Below, piece by piece: positions 1 to 6,529 of a stretch of DNA of 64,000 nucleotides. Location of the stretch: contig CALDYU010000021.1 of the NCBI GenBank assembly GCA_937944485.1, positions 1-64,000 on the forward strand. Direction: 5' to 3'. The translations under genes and the position numbers were made by a program. The notes beneath the pieces are model-generated. The model saw nothing but the letters and a program-made list of their open reading frames with translations. It was not told where the DNA came from and ran no database searches. The first letter of the stretch is position 1. Each line of letters starts with the position of its first letter. Source of the DNA: an uncultured Flavobacteriaceae bacterium (GTDB lineage Bacteria; Bacteroidota; Bacteroidia; Flavobacteriales; Flavobacteriaceae).

Positions 1-1018
1 GATTTTTTCTATTTTGGCTTTCATTCTTTCTGCTATAATTGATAATCTAACAGCTACTATTGTTTTAATTACTATTCTTCAAAAGGTGATTAAAGACCGT
101 GAAACAAGATTATGGTTTGCAGGTTTAATTATTATTAATGCCAATGCTGGTGGTGCTTGGTCTCCAATAGGGGATGTTACAACAACAATGTTATGGATTG
201 GCAAGAAAGTAACTACCATGAAATTAATTAGTTATCTTCTAATTCCGTCACTAATTTGTATGCTACTACCCGCTTTTATAGCTTCTTTTTTACCTGCTTT
301 CAAAGGGCAATTGAATACCACAAACGAAGCCGATAAGCCAGCGGGAAAACTAAGTGCTAGAATGTTGTATTTAGGATTAGGAGCCATAGTTTTTGTCCCT
401 ATTTTCAAAACAGTTACACATTTGCCTCCATACGTAGGTATGATGCTCTCGTTAGGAGTTGTAGCAACATTTGCAGAAATATATAGTAAAAGTAAATTCA
501 ATATTAGCAATGTAAGTGATGATGATGGCGAGCATATGTCAGCACATCATGGCCCGGTGCATAGTTCTTTATCTAAAATAGAATTGCCGAGTATTCTCTT
601 CTTTTTAGGGATTTTAATGGCCGTGGCGGCACTAGAATCATTAGGTCAATTATTTGGTTTCGCAACCTGGTTGCAAGATAGTACTCCGATGTTAGGAACT
701 GAAATGGCAGGAACTCGTGTCTCTGATTTGGTTGTACTGTTGTTGGGTGTTGGTTCAGCAATAATTGACAATGTGCCTTTAGTAGCAGCCAGTTTAGGGA
801 TGTTCTCAGAAACACTCGATGATCAGTTATGGCATTTTATTGCTTATTCAGCTGGAACCGGAGGTAGTATGTTAATTATCGGTTCGGCAGCGGGTGTAGT
901 CGCTATGGGGATGGAGAAGATTGATTTCTTCTGGTATTTGAAGAAAATTACTTGGTTAGCAGCCATCGGATTTTTGGCAGGTGCAATCACTTTTATTTTA
1001 TTGCGACAATTTATTTAA
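1..1018 (+). CDS. nhaD: Na+/H+ antiporter NhaD, 5' end missing
   Basis: This is a sodium/proton antiporter of the inner membrane, of the NhaD type in the ion-transporter superfamily, which exports Na+ for pH and salt homeostasis. The reading frame is open to the left edge, so the amino terminus and initiation codon lie outside the window and the TTG at 14 is only an internal codon. About 338 residues remain, in several hydrophobic segments. The stretches IDNLTATIV, NANAGGAWSPIGDVTTTM and IIDNVPLVAAS are the paired substrate-site motifs typical of NhaD. A histidine-rich loop (around 540-560) lies between the two halves. The gene ends 62 bases before exbB, and co-transcription with it is not evident. 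The family call is confident. Confidence 0.87.
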   Translation, partial: IFSILAFILSAIIDNLTATIVLITILQKVIKDRETRLWFAGLIIINANAGGAWSPIGDVTTTMLWIGKKVTTMKLISYLLIPSLICMLLPAFIASFLPAFKGQLNTTNEADKPAGKLSARMLYLGLGAIVFVPIFKTVTHLPPYVGMMLSLGVVATFAEIYSKSKFNISNVSDDDGEHMSAHHGPVHSSLSKIELPSILFFLGILMAVAALESLGQLFGFATWLQDSTPMLGTEMAGTRVSDLVVLLLGVGSAIIDNVPLVAASLGMFSETLDDQLWHFIAYSAGTGGSMLIIGSAAGVVAMGMEKIDFFWYLKKITWLAAIGFLAGAITFILLRQFI

Positions 1019-1080
1019 TTCCATATACTTTAATTGCAATACGCCCGTTATAAGGGCAAATGTAAATACGAAAGAATTTT

Positions 1081-1773
1081 ATGTCATTATTTCTAAACCT
1101 AACACAAGACCCTGAATTGGGTGAGGTATTGTCTGAAGAAAAAACACTTTCTGTAATTGACTTGATATTTAATGGAGGTACAGGTAGTGTTGTCATTATT
1201 TCTGTTTTGTTTTTAATGCTCGGTGTTGCGCTTTATATCTATTTTGAGCGCATTTTAGCTATAAAAGCTGCTTCAAAAATTGATAGTAATTTTATGAATC
1301 AGATTCGTGATCATGTATCAGGAGGAAAATTAGATGCCGCAAAAATGTTGTGCGCACAGACTGATTCGCCAGTTGCAAGGTTAACGGAAAAAGGAATTTC
1401 TAGAATTGGCAAACCATTAGACGACATTAATACTGCGATTGAAAATGCAGGTACCTTAGAGGTTTATAAATTAGAGAAAAACGTAAGTATATTGGCAACC
1501 GTTGCTGGTGCAGCACCAATGATTGGCTTCTTAGGAACCGTAATTGGTATGATTTTGGCATTCCATGAGATGGCCACTAGTGGTGGTCAGGCTGAGATGG
1601 GATCTTTAGCGTCTGGTATTTACACGGCTATGACAACAACAGTAGCCGGATTGATCGTTGGTATTATCGCTTATATCGGTTATAATCATTTGGTCAATAG
1701 AACCGATAAAGTGGTGCATAAAATGGAAGCTAATGCGGTAGAGTTCTTAGATCTTCTTAACGAACCACTATAA
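1081..1773 (+). CDS. exbB: ExbB/TolQ/MotA-type proton channel protein
   Basis: This is a proton-channel subunit that, together with ExbD, powers TonB-dependent outer-membrane transport from the proton motive force. The 230-residue protein has the expected three membrane segments at roughly residues 37-60, 133-160 and 175-200. The last two carry the conserved glycine/threonine-rich core (GFLGTVIGMILAF and TAMTTTVAGLIVG). It is followed after 7 bases by exbD and then by a tonB-like gene, which makes the assignment to the ExbB rather than the MotA branch likely. No promoter match was recognised in the short gap after nhaD. Confidence 0.87.
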   Translation: MSLFLNLTQDPELGEVLSEEKTLSVIDLIFNGGTGSVVIISVLFLMLGVALYIYFERILAIKAASKIDSNFMNQIRDHVSGGKLDAAKMLCAQTDSPVARLTEKGISRIGKPLDDINTAIENAGTLEVYKLEKNVSILATVAGAAPMIGFLGTVIGMILAFHEMATSGGQAEMGSLASGIYTAMTTTVAGLIVGIIAYIGYNHLVNRTDKVVHKMEANAVEFLDLLNEPL

Positions 1774-1780
1774 GTAAGCT

Positions 1781-2167
1781 ATGAAGTTAAAAGGAAGAAA
1801 TAAGGTTAGTCCTGACTTTAGCATGTCATCAATGACGGATATTGTATTCTTGTTATTGATATTTTTCATGTTAACGGCAAATTCACCGAATGCATTAGAT
1901 TTATTACTGCCTAAGGCCAAGGGTAAATCAACAAATACGCAAAATGTTTCAGTAAGCATCGATAAGAACTTACAGTATTTTGTGAACAATGAGAGAATTA
2001 ACGGGGAGTATATAGAAATTGAATTAAAAAAAGCATTAGAAGGACAAGATAAACCCACAATTATTCTGAGAGCAGAAGAAAGCGTCGCCATAAAAGAAGC
2101 GGTGAATGTTATGGATATTGCTAATAGAAATAATTACAAAGTTATTTTGGCCGTGCGACCTAATTAA
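1781..2167 (+). CDS. exbD: ExbD/TolR biopolymer transport protein
   Basis: This is a small single-pass inner-membrane protein that works with ExbB and carries the proton-translocating aspartate. The 128-residue product has a short basic cytoplasmic amino terminus and then a membrane helix at about residues 20-34 that begins with Asp20 in SMTDIVFLLLIFF, the conserved functional residue of the family. A periplasmic domain follows and ends with the usual VMDIANRNNYKVILAV type of segment. The gene sits 7 bases after exbB and upstream of tonB, so the three most probably form one energising complex. Confidence 0.88.
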   Translation: MKLKGRNKVSPDFSMSSMTDIVFLLLIFFMLTANSPNALDLLLPKAKGKSTNTQNVSVSIDKNLQYFVNNERINGEYIEIELKKALEGQDKPTIILRAEESVAIKEAVNVMDIANRNNYKVILAVRPN

Positions 2168-2295
2168 TGCCAACGCATTAGTTTAGGCATATATTTTGTT
2201 TCTTTTTCTAGATCATAGCTGTCGGAAGGCAGGCGAGTTTCTCCAAAAATAGTTCTTAACAGTAGAGCAGAATTTTTAAAACTGAATTGGCATTA
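2165..2295. repeat. Intergenic segment bounded by a 9-bp inverted repeat
   Basis: The gap between exbD and tonB is bracketed by TAATGCCAA (2165-2173) and its exact reverse complement TTGGCATTA (2287-2295), the second overlapping the tonB ATG. Inside, at about 2221-2237, is a GC-rich piece (GTCGGAAGGCAGGCGAG) that resembles other dispersed GC-rich elements in this window. The arrangement could be a small inserted element or an mRNA stem that masks the tonB start. No ORF is present. Confidence 0.4.
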
Positions 2296-3242
2296 TGTCA
2301 TTTTTAGATACGAGACACAAAAAGAAATCATTTACCCTTACCACTTTCCTTTTAAGTGCATTACTGCTTGTGTTATTTTATATAGGACTTACCTATATGG
2401 ATCCGCCCGAAGAAAACGGTATTTCAATAAACTTTGGAACCACTGACTTTGGTAAAGGTCGCGTTCAACCGAAAGAAAAGATTCGATCTGAGCCTATTGA
2501 TAAACCACCTGTTGAACCAGTAAAACAAGAAAAAATTGAAGAGCAGGTTGTTGAAGAACCGGTTGTAGAAGAAATCCCCGAAAAAGTGGAAGCTAAAGAA
2601 GCGCCTTCAGAAAAAGTATTGACACAAGAGAGTGCCGAAGCAATTAAAATAAAACAGGCAAAAGAAGCTAAAAAAAGAGCAGAAGATGCTGCAAAAGCAG
2701 CTCAGAAAAGAAAAGAAGATGCTATAAAACGTGAAAAAGCTAAAGCTGCCAAAATTGCGCAGCAAAAGAAGGCTGCGGAAGAAAAGGCAAGAAAAGAGCA
2801 AGAAGCTAAAAAGAAAGCACTTGATGAAATGATGGGGGGATTGAATAAATCTGACGGAACCGCTGCTGGTTCAGAAGGTAATGATAACAGTGCAGGCGAT
2901 AAAGGGCAACCCGATGGCGATCCTTATGCTACGAGTTATTATGGTGGACCAGGGTCTGGTAATGGTACCGGTTCACACGGTTTGGGAGGACGTTCTTTGC
3001 GAAATAGAGGTAAAGTGCAACAAGAGTGCAATGAAGCTGGAATTGTGGTTGTAAAAATAGTGGTTAATAGAAATGGAAAAGTGATTCAAGCGATTCCTGG
3101 TGTCAAAGGAACTACCAATAATGCACCTTGCTTGCTAGAACCTGCACGAAAAACAGCACTTTTACATACCTGGAATTTGGATTCTAATGCGCCAAGCCAA
3201 CAATCGGGTTGGATAGAAGTTGTTTTTAAATTAGGAAAGTGA
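2295..3242 (+). CDS. TonB-family energy transducer
   Basis: This is a periplasm-spanning protein that transmits energy from ExbB/ExbD to outer-membrane receptors. The 315-residue protein has a basic amino terminus, one membrane helix (about residues 13-33) and a Pro/Glu/Lys-rich stretch. A strongly charged Ala/Lys/Glu coiled coil follows (about 105-180), then a Gly/Asn/Asp-rich linker (about 190-235) and a TonB-like carboxy-terminal domain (about 240-315) that ends in GWIEVVFKLGK. The order and the exbB-exbD neighbours support the role. The long coiled coil is reminiscent of TolA, so a TolA-like envelope function is the main alternative. Its stop overlaps the folC start by four bases (GTGA). 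Confidence 0.8.
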   Translation: MSFLDTRHKKKSFTLTTFLLSALLLVLFYIGLTYMDPPEENGISINFGTTDFGKGRVQPKEKIRSEPIDKPPVEPVKQEKIEEQVVEEPVVEEIPEKVEAKEAPSEKVLTQESAEAIKIKQAKEAKKRAEDAAKAAQKRKEDAIKREKAKAAKIAQQKKAAEEKARKEQEAKKKALDEMMGGLNKSDGTAAGSEGNDNSAGDKGQPDGDPYATSYYGGPGSGNGTGSHGLGGRSLRNRGKVQQECNEAGIVVVKIVVNRNGKVIQAIPGVKGTTNNAPCLLEPARKTALLHTWNLDSNAPSQQSGWIEVVFKLGK

Positions 3243-4450
3243 CTTATAATGAGACTTTAGATTGGATGTTTAAGCAACTTCCAATGTACCAAAAACTAGG
3301 TAAAAAAGCATTGAATGCTAAGCTTGATAAAATAATTCACTTTTCAAGGCATCTAGAATACCCGGAGAAAAAATTCAAAAGCATACATGTTGCTGGTACA
3401 AACGGCAAAGGCTCGAGTAGCCATATGATGGCCTCTATATTGCAAGAAGCTGGATATAAAGTAGGACTTTATACATCGCCCCACTTAAAAGATTTTAGAG
3501 AACGTATTCGCATCAATGGAGAAAAGGTACCTGAGCATTACGTCGTTCAATTTATTGCAGATAATCGTTCTTTTTTTGACCAACATAAATTGTCATTTTT
3601 TGAAATGACTGTAGGTATGGCTTTTGAATATTTCTCCAAGCAAAAGGTAGATATAGCAGTAATTGAAGTTGGCCTTGGCGGAAGGTTTGATTCTACTAAT
3701 ATTATAAGTCCTGAAGTTTCTTTGATAACCAATATTGGTTTAGATCATACAACAATTTTAGGGAATACACTCGCCGAAATTGCTCGTGAAAAAGCTGGTA
3801 TTATTAAGGAAGGAGTACCCGTAGTCATAAGTGAATATCAAGAGGAAACTGCCCCGGTATTTGAAGCTGTTGCTACACAAAAGAACGCCAAGCTAATATA
3901 TGCTGAGGAAGTTGACATGCATAATTATGAAATGGCTTTATTGGGGAGTTATCAGGCTAAGAATGGCAAAGGAGTTATTTCTTGTCTAAATGTTCTAGAT
4001 GGCTTTAGAATAGGCCGGCAAGAGGTTGTACAAGGCCTCAAAAATGTGATTTCCAATACAGGTTTAATGGGGCGATGGCAACTACTCTCGGAGAATCCTA
4101 TGATCATTTGTGATTCTGCGCACAATAAAGAAGGACTCGACTTGGTCTTAAAACAAATCGCAGAAAAAGAAGTTGAACAACTTCATATAGTACTTGGTTT
4201 TGTAAAAGAGAAGCAGCTGGCAACAATTCTTCCTTTATTCCCAAAGAATGCGAAATACTATTTCTGCAAACCTAATATTGACAGAGGCTTAGAGGCCAGT
4301 ATATTGAGGAAAGAAGCCGGTGATTTTGATTTAATAGGAGAGCGTTATGATTCGGTGAAAAAGGCATATATTGCGGCTTTGGCTAATGCGAAAACTGAGG
4401 ATTTTATTTTTGTTGGAGGCAGTAATTTTGTTGTTGCTGAAGTGCTTTGA
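3239..4450 (+). CDS. folC: Folylpolyglutamate synthase / dihydrofolate synthase
   Basis: This enzyme ligates glutamate to dihydropteroate and/or extends polyglutamate tails on folates in the cytoplasm (Mur-ligase fold). The protein has 403 residues. The ATP-binding loop AGTNGKGSSSHM lies at about residues 52-63, the metal and substrate motif IEVGLGGRFDSTN follows, and the later segments ITNIGLDHTTILG and CDSAHNKEGLD are typical of FolC. The GTG start at 3239 overlaps the tonB stop, which suggests translational coupling, and no in-frame ATG lies between there and the conserved amino-terminal region. folA and thyA of the same pathway lie further right in the window but in separate transcription units. 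Confidence 0.93.
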   Translation: MTYNETLDWMFKQLPMYQKLGKKALNAKLDKIIHFSRHLEYPEKKFKSIHVAGTNGKGSSSHMMASILQEAGYKVGLYTSPHLKDFRERIRINGEKVPEHYVVQFIADNRSFFDQHKLSFFEMTVGMAFEYFSKQKVDIAVIEVGLGGRFDSTNIISPEVSLITNIGLDHTTILGNTLAEIAREKAGIIKEGVPVVISEYQEETAPVFEAVATQKNAKLIYAEEVDMHNYEMALLGSYQAKNGKGVISCLNVLDGFRIGRQEVVQGLKNVISNTGLMGRWQLLSENPMIICDSAHNKEGLDLVLKQIAEKEVEQLHIVLGFVKEKQLATILPLFPKNAKYYFCKPNIDRGLEASILRKEAGDFDLIGERYDSVKKAYIAALANAKTEDFIFVGGSNFVVAEVL

Positions 4451-4469
4451 TTTTTTCCTAATTTTTCTT

Positions 4470-4498
4470 TTGGAGTAATTAAAACTATTCTATATTTG
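4470..4498 (+). promoter_or_regulatory. Flavobacterial-type promoter for the tRNA-Val region
   Basis: TTG (4470-4472), an 18-base spacer and TATATTTG (4491-4498) match the Bacteroidota consensus TTG-N17-23-TAnnTTTG without a mismatch. The predicted transcript begins about a dozen bases before the disrupted tRNA copy and would read through it into the intact tRNA-Val(TAC). Confidence 0.75.
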
Positions 4499-4510
4499 CA
4501 ATCCCTTTAA

Positions 4511-4583
4511 GGGCTCTTAGCTCAGTTGTCCGTCCGGATGAATCCATTCGGGCAGGGTTCAGACAACTAGCCTTATAGCAGGG
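4511..4583 (+). pseudogene. tRNA-Val relic interrupted in the D loop
   Basis: The first 18 bases are identical to the 5' end of the intact tRNA-Val at 4603. In the intact gene the D loop continues directly with GGTTCAGAGCAC. Here 27-28 foreign bases (about 4529-4556) intervene, and a drifted copy of the D-arm 3' side and anticodon arm follows (4556-4583, GGTTCAGACAAC then GCCTTATAGCAGGG). The T arm and the acceptor 3' strand are absent. It is therefore a duplicated, insertion-disrupted and truncated tRNA gene that cannot fold as a tRNA. Confidence 0.85.
4529..4556. repeat. GC-rich imperfect palindrome inside the tRNA relic
   Basis: The inserted bases form an imperfect palindrome around ATGAATCCATTCGGG, ending in GGGCAGG. 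Similar CCTGC/GCAGG-ended palindromes occur in this window at 15654, 29281 and 62582, so this is probably one member of a dispersed GC-rich hairpin family in an otherwise AT-rich genome. Confidence 0.55.
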
Positions 4584-4602
4584 TAAATTTTAATATTTAG
4601 TG

Positions 4603-4677
4603 GGGCTCTTAGCTCAGTTGGTTCAGAGCACCTGCCTTACAAGCAGGGGGTCACTGGTTCGAATCCAGTAGGGCCCA
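4603..4677 (+). tRNA. tRNA-Val (anticodon TAC)
   Basis: The sequence folds as a full cloverleaf. The acceptor pairs GGGCTCT with AGGGCCC. The D arm is GCTC/GAGC, the anticodon arm is CCTGC-CTTACAA-GCAGG, giving anticodon TAC, and the T arm is ACTGG-TTCGAAT-CCAGT. The discriminator base is A and CCA is not encoded (CAT follows). A rho-independent terminator follows 11 bases later. Confidence 0.96.
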
Positions 4678-4687
4678 CATCACGCAG

Positions 4688-4717
4688 AAAATCCACATCT
4701 ATAGATGTGGATTTTTT
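4688..4717 (+). terminator. Terminator of tRNA-Val(TAC)
   Basis: An 11-bp perfect stem (AAATCCACATC/GATGTGGATTT) with loop TATA runs directly into a T tract interrupted by one C. The same hairpin recurs after the second tRNA-Val and once more at 5174. Confidence 0.9.
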
Positions 4718-4922
4718 CTTTTCCATAAAGTCAAGAAGTAATTCTAGGGGTTTATTGCAGTGAGAAAGTACAATGTCATTTCGCGGGGGGGTATTTTCAG
4801 AATTTAGCAGTCGAATTTTTTATCAAAAGAGTCAGTTTTCTTCGATCTAAGATGTTTTACAGATTTGCTTGAATGAAATTTAGGGAATTCAAAATTAATT
4901 TTACCTTAGCAGAATAGTTCTA

Positions 4923-4997
4923 GGGTTATTAGCTCAGTTGGTTTAGAGCGCTGCCTTGACAGGGCAGAGGTCACTGGTTCGAATCCAGTATGACCCA
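4923..4997 (+). tRNA. tRNA-Val (anticodon GAC)
   Basis: This is a complete cloverleaf. The acceptor pairs GGGTTAT with ATGACCC. The D arm is GCTC/GAGC, the anticodon arm is CTGCC-TTGACAG-GGCAG, giving anticodon GAC, and the T arm (ACTGG/CCAGT) is identical to that of the preceding tRNA-Val. CCA is not encoded. Its 3' flank is a copy of the first tRNA's flank. The best -7-like site upstream is TACCTTAG (about 4902-4909), which is weak. Confidence 0.96.
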
Positions 4998-5006
4998 CAT
5001 CAAGCA

Positions 5007-5036
5007 GAAAATCCACATATGTAAATGTGGATTTTT
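5007..5036 (+). terminator. Terminator of tRNA-Val(GAC)
   Basis: AAATCCACAT/ATGTGGATTT is a stem with a short loop followed by a T-rich tail. It sits at the same distance after the tRNA as the terminator of the first copy. Confidence 0.88.
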
Positions 5037-5130
5037 CTTTTCCATAAAGTCAAGAAGTTATTTAATGGGTTTGCGGAAAAGAAAAAGCACAAGACGATTT
5101 TGTGGCTGGGTATTTTCTATTTGCAGAAGA

Positions 5131-5165
5131 GGTTATCAATGGATATGTAATCCAATATGACCCAT
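5131..5165 (+). pseudogene. 3' remnant of a third tRNA-Val copy
   Basis: GGTTATCAATGG...AATCCAATATGACCCA aligns with the variable loop, T arm and acceptor 3' strand of tRNA-Val(GAC), with several changes that destroy the T arm. It is followed by the same ATCAAGCAGAAAATCC flank and hairpin as the two real genes, so this is a decayed third unit of the array. The 5' half is no longer recognisable. Confidence 0.75.
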
Positions 5166-5173
5166 ATCAAGCA

Positions 5174-5210
5174 GAAAATCCGCATATGTAAATGTGGATT
5201 TTTTCTTTTT
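5174..5210 (+). terminator. Third copy of the tRNA-Val terminator hairpin
   Basis: AAATCCGCAT/ATGTGGATTT keeps the hairpin with one G-T pair and has an extended T-rich tail (TTTTTTCTTTTTT). With its tRNA decayed it may simply be a relic, or it may insulate the next transcription unit. Confidence 0.75.
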
Positions 5211-5233
5211 TAAAAAAAAAGTTTCTTTTAAAA

Positions 5234-5259
5234 GTGACCTCATTCAAAAAATGGTGTCT
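5234..5259 (+). promoter_or_regulatory. ECF-type promoter motif, upstream copy
   Basis: GTGAC (5234-5238), 17 bases and GTCT (5256-5259) form an ECF-sigma-like promoter. The spacer ends in CAAAAAATGGT, and the same arrangement with CAAAAATGGT occurs in front of the ECF sigma gene at 5692-5717. The identical spacing and the shared spacer end argue that one sigma factor reads both. No ORF follows this copy. Confidence 0.5.
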
Positions 5260-5265
5260 TAAGAC

Positions 5266-5560
5266 TTACATTCACTTGTGTAATAAATTTTATAGTTAGA
5301 AAGTTTTAGCATTTTTAAAATAGCAAAATGGCTTTTGAACAAAGTGATATTCAATAATATTTATAATACAATGACAGCTATTTTCATATAGCGGCGTAAA
5401 ATAGTCTGTCTTGTGTTGCCAAATTCGAAATTACAGTGTAACTATGTTTTTGTTCTGTAAGTGCCCTAAAATCGAGATTTTATAGATGCAAAATTTAGGG
5501 GGAATTATACTGTGATATTCCTTGAATTTGGCTAAAAGCCCCGCCTTGTGCGGGGCTTTT
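5266..5560 (+). ncRNA. Candidate ECF-dependent noncoding RNA
   Basis: This stretch lies between an ECF-like promoter and a strong terminator. The only ATG-initiated frames I find are under 15 codons (for example at 5328 and 5443). Near its 3' end, CCCTAAA (5463-5469) can pair with TTTAGGG (about 5496-5502) around an inner AAATCGAGATTT hairpin, just before the terminator. The boundaries are inferred from the promoter and terminator, and expression is untested. It could instead be an untranslated leftover of a decayed gene. Confidence 0.35.
5534..5560 (+). terminator. Strong rho-independent terminator
   Basis: AAAAGCCCCG/CGGGGCTTTT is a perfect 10-bp stem with loop CCTTGTG, GC-rich in the centre and followed by AAATTTTATT. 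No protein-coding gene precedes it on the plus strand for more than 1 kb, so it must end either the putative RNA transcript or read-through from the tRNA region. Confidence 0.85.
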
Positions 5561-5691
5561 AAATTTTATTCATTATTTTCTATAAGTATTACAAATTAAT
5601 AAAGTAGTACAATTCTTACAATATTTATTCGTTATGGTATGTAGATTTAATTCCCCCCAGTTATCTCATTTATGAAGATCATTTAAAAGAT

Positions 5692-5717
5692 GTGACTTTT
5701 AAACAAAAATGGTGTCT
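5692..5717 (+). promoter_or_regulatory. ECF-type promoter motif of the sigma operon
   Basis: GTGAC (5692-5696), 17 bases and GTCT (5714-5717, followed by AAA) lie 54 bases upstream of the preferred sigma-factor start. Such GTGAC/GTCTAA pairs resemble promoters of extracytoplasmic-function sigma factors, and autoregulation is common in the class. This assignment is inferred from the sequence and from the duplicate at 5234. Confidence 0.5.
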
Positions 5718-5771
5718 AAATAAATTAGTAACGGTACTTACAGATTGAAAATTGAACTAGCGGCAATAGAA

Positions 5772-6326
5772 ATGACCGATGAACAGCTCGTGCGAAAAAT
5801 CGTAAAGAGCAATAATGTTATGCTGTTTGAAATTATCTATGACCGTTATGCCAGAATAATATATAACAAGTGTAATAGTTTTTCAAAATCAAAAGCGGAA
5901 GCAGAAGACCTTACGCAAGATGTCTTTTTGCTTCTTTTTGTAAAATTAAGCAGTTTTCAAGGTAGATCTAAGTTTTCTAGCTGGTTGTACGCATTTACAT
6001 ATAATTTCTGTGTGAATTATGTAAATAGGAATAAAGGAAGAAAAATTAGTGATAGATCAGATTCAATTTCTGAAACACCAGAACGCCTGCCGGATTATCT
6101 TGATGAAGATGGCATTTTTGAAATGCGCTCTACAAATTTGAAGAGAGCTCTAGAAAATATTGCTCCTGAAGATAAAACTATTTTACTTTTAAAATATCAA
6201 GATGATGTTTCAATAAAAGAACTAACGCAGCTTATGCAAATAAGTGAAAGTGCCGTAAAAATGCGTTTGAAAAGAGCAAAATCAAGAATATTAGAAACCT
6301 ATAACAAACTATCCCCTAATGTCTAA
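5772..6326 (+). CDS. ECF-type RNA polymerase sigma factor
   Basis: This is a sigma-70 family alternative sigma factor with only regions 2 and 4, of ECF type. Region 2 covers about residues 12-85 (EDLTQDVFLLLFVKLSSF and SSWLYAFTYNFCVNYVNR). Region 4 covers about residues 125-180 (LLLKYQDDVSIKELTQL and the helix-turn-helix ISESAVKMRLKRAKSRI). I prefer the ATG at 5772, giving MTDEQLVRK and 184 residues, over an upstream TTG at 5745. Its 3' end overlaps the next gene by 8 bases, and an MscS channel gene follows. No typical membrane anti-sigma factor is next to it, which leaves its control open. The motif at 5692 suggests autoregulation. Confidence 0.88.
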   Translation: MTDEQLVRKIVKSNNVMLFEIIYDRYARIIYNKCNSFSKSKAEAEDLTQDVFLLLFVKLSSFQGRSKFSSWLYAFTYNFCVNYVNRNKGRKISDRSDSISETPERLPDYLDEDGIFEMRSTNLKRALENIAPEDKTILLLKYQDDVSIKELTQLMQISESAVKMRLKRAKSRILETYNKLSPNV

Positions 6327-6513
6327 ACGTAAGCGAAATCCTTTTAAGGAACTGGAAAAATCGCTTCATGATGCGCCGCAGCATATGAAGAAAAAAGTAA
6401 TGAATGATATAGCAACCGCTAAGCTGGTCATGGAAATGGCTTCATTATTTACGTGTAATTACAAAGCAACTTTGGAAGAAATGTTTAAAACCAACCCTAA
6501 TATTGAGTATTAA
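6319..6513 (+). CDS. Small basic conserved-looking protein of unknown function
   Basis: This is a 64-residue soluble protein without signal peptide or membrane segment. It has a very basic start (MSKRKRNPFKELEKS) and amphipathic helical character through KKKVMNDIATAKLVMEMASLF. It overlaps the sigma gene by 8 bases and ends just before mscS, so the three are almost certainly translated from one message. Its position directly behind an ECF sigma gene makes a regulatory role such as a soluble anti-sigma or sigma partner conceivable. No domain is recognised and this is inference only. Confidence 0.65.
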   Translation: MSKRKRNPFKELEKSLHDAPQHMKKKVMNDIATAKLVMEMASLFTCNYKATLEEMFKTNPNIEY

Positions 6514-6529
6514 CTCAAAAACTATCGCT

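Noticed and set aside
2607-2801. Antisense ORF rich in Phe/Ser across tonB
   Set aside because: It is the complement of the Lys/Ala/Glu coiled-coil codons and has no features of its own.
4681-5210. Three similar hairpin units that could be read as a short repeat array such as CRISPR
   Set aside because: The units are 170-320 bases apart, differ from one another, follow tRNA genes, and are explained by duplicated tRNA terminators. No cas gene is present.
4603-5745. tRNA-Val region as an integrative-element attachment site
   Set aside because: No integrase, phage or conjugation gene lies nearby, and the 3' remnant at 5131 is explained by tandem duplication of the tRNA unit.
5745-5771. TTG start at 5745 for the sigma factor
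   Set aside because: The ATG at 5772 gives a normal sigma amino terminus (MTDEQLVRK), and the extra nine residues add no family similarity.
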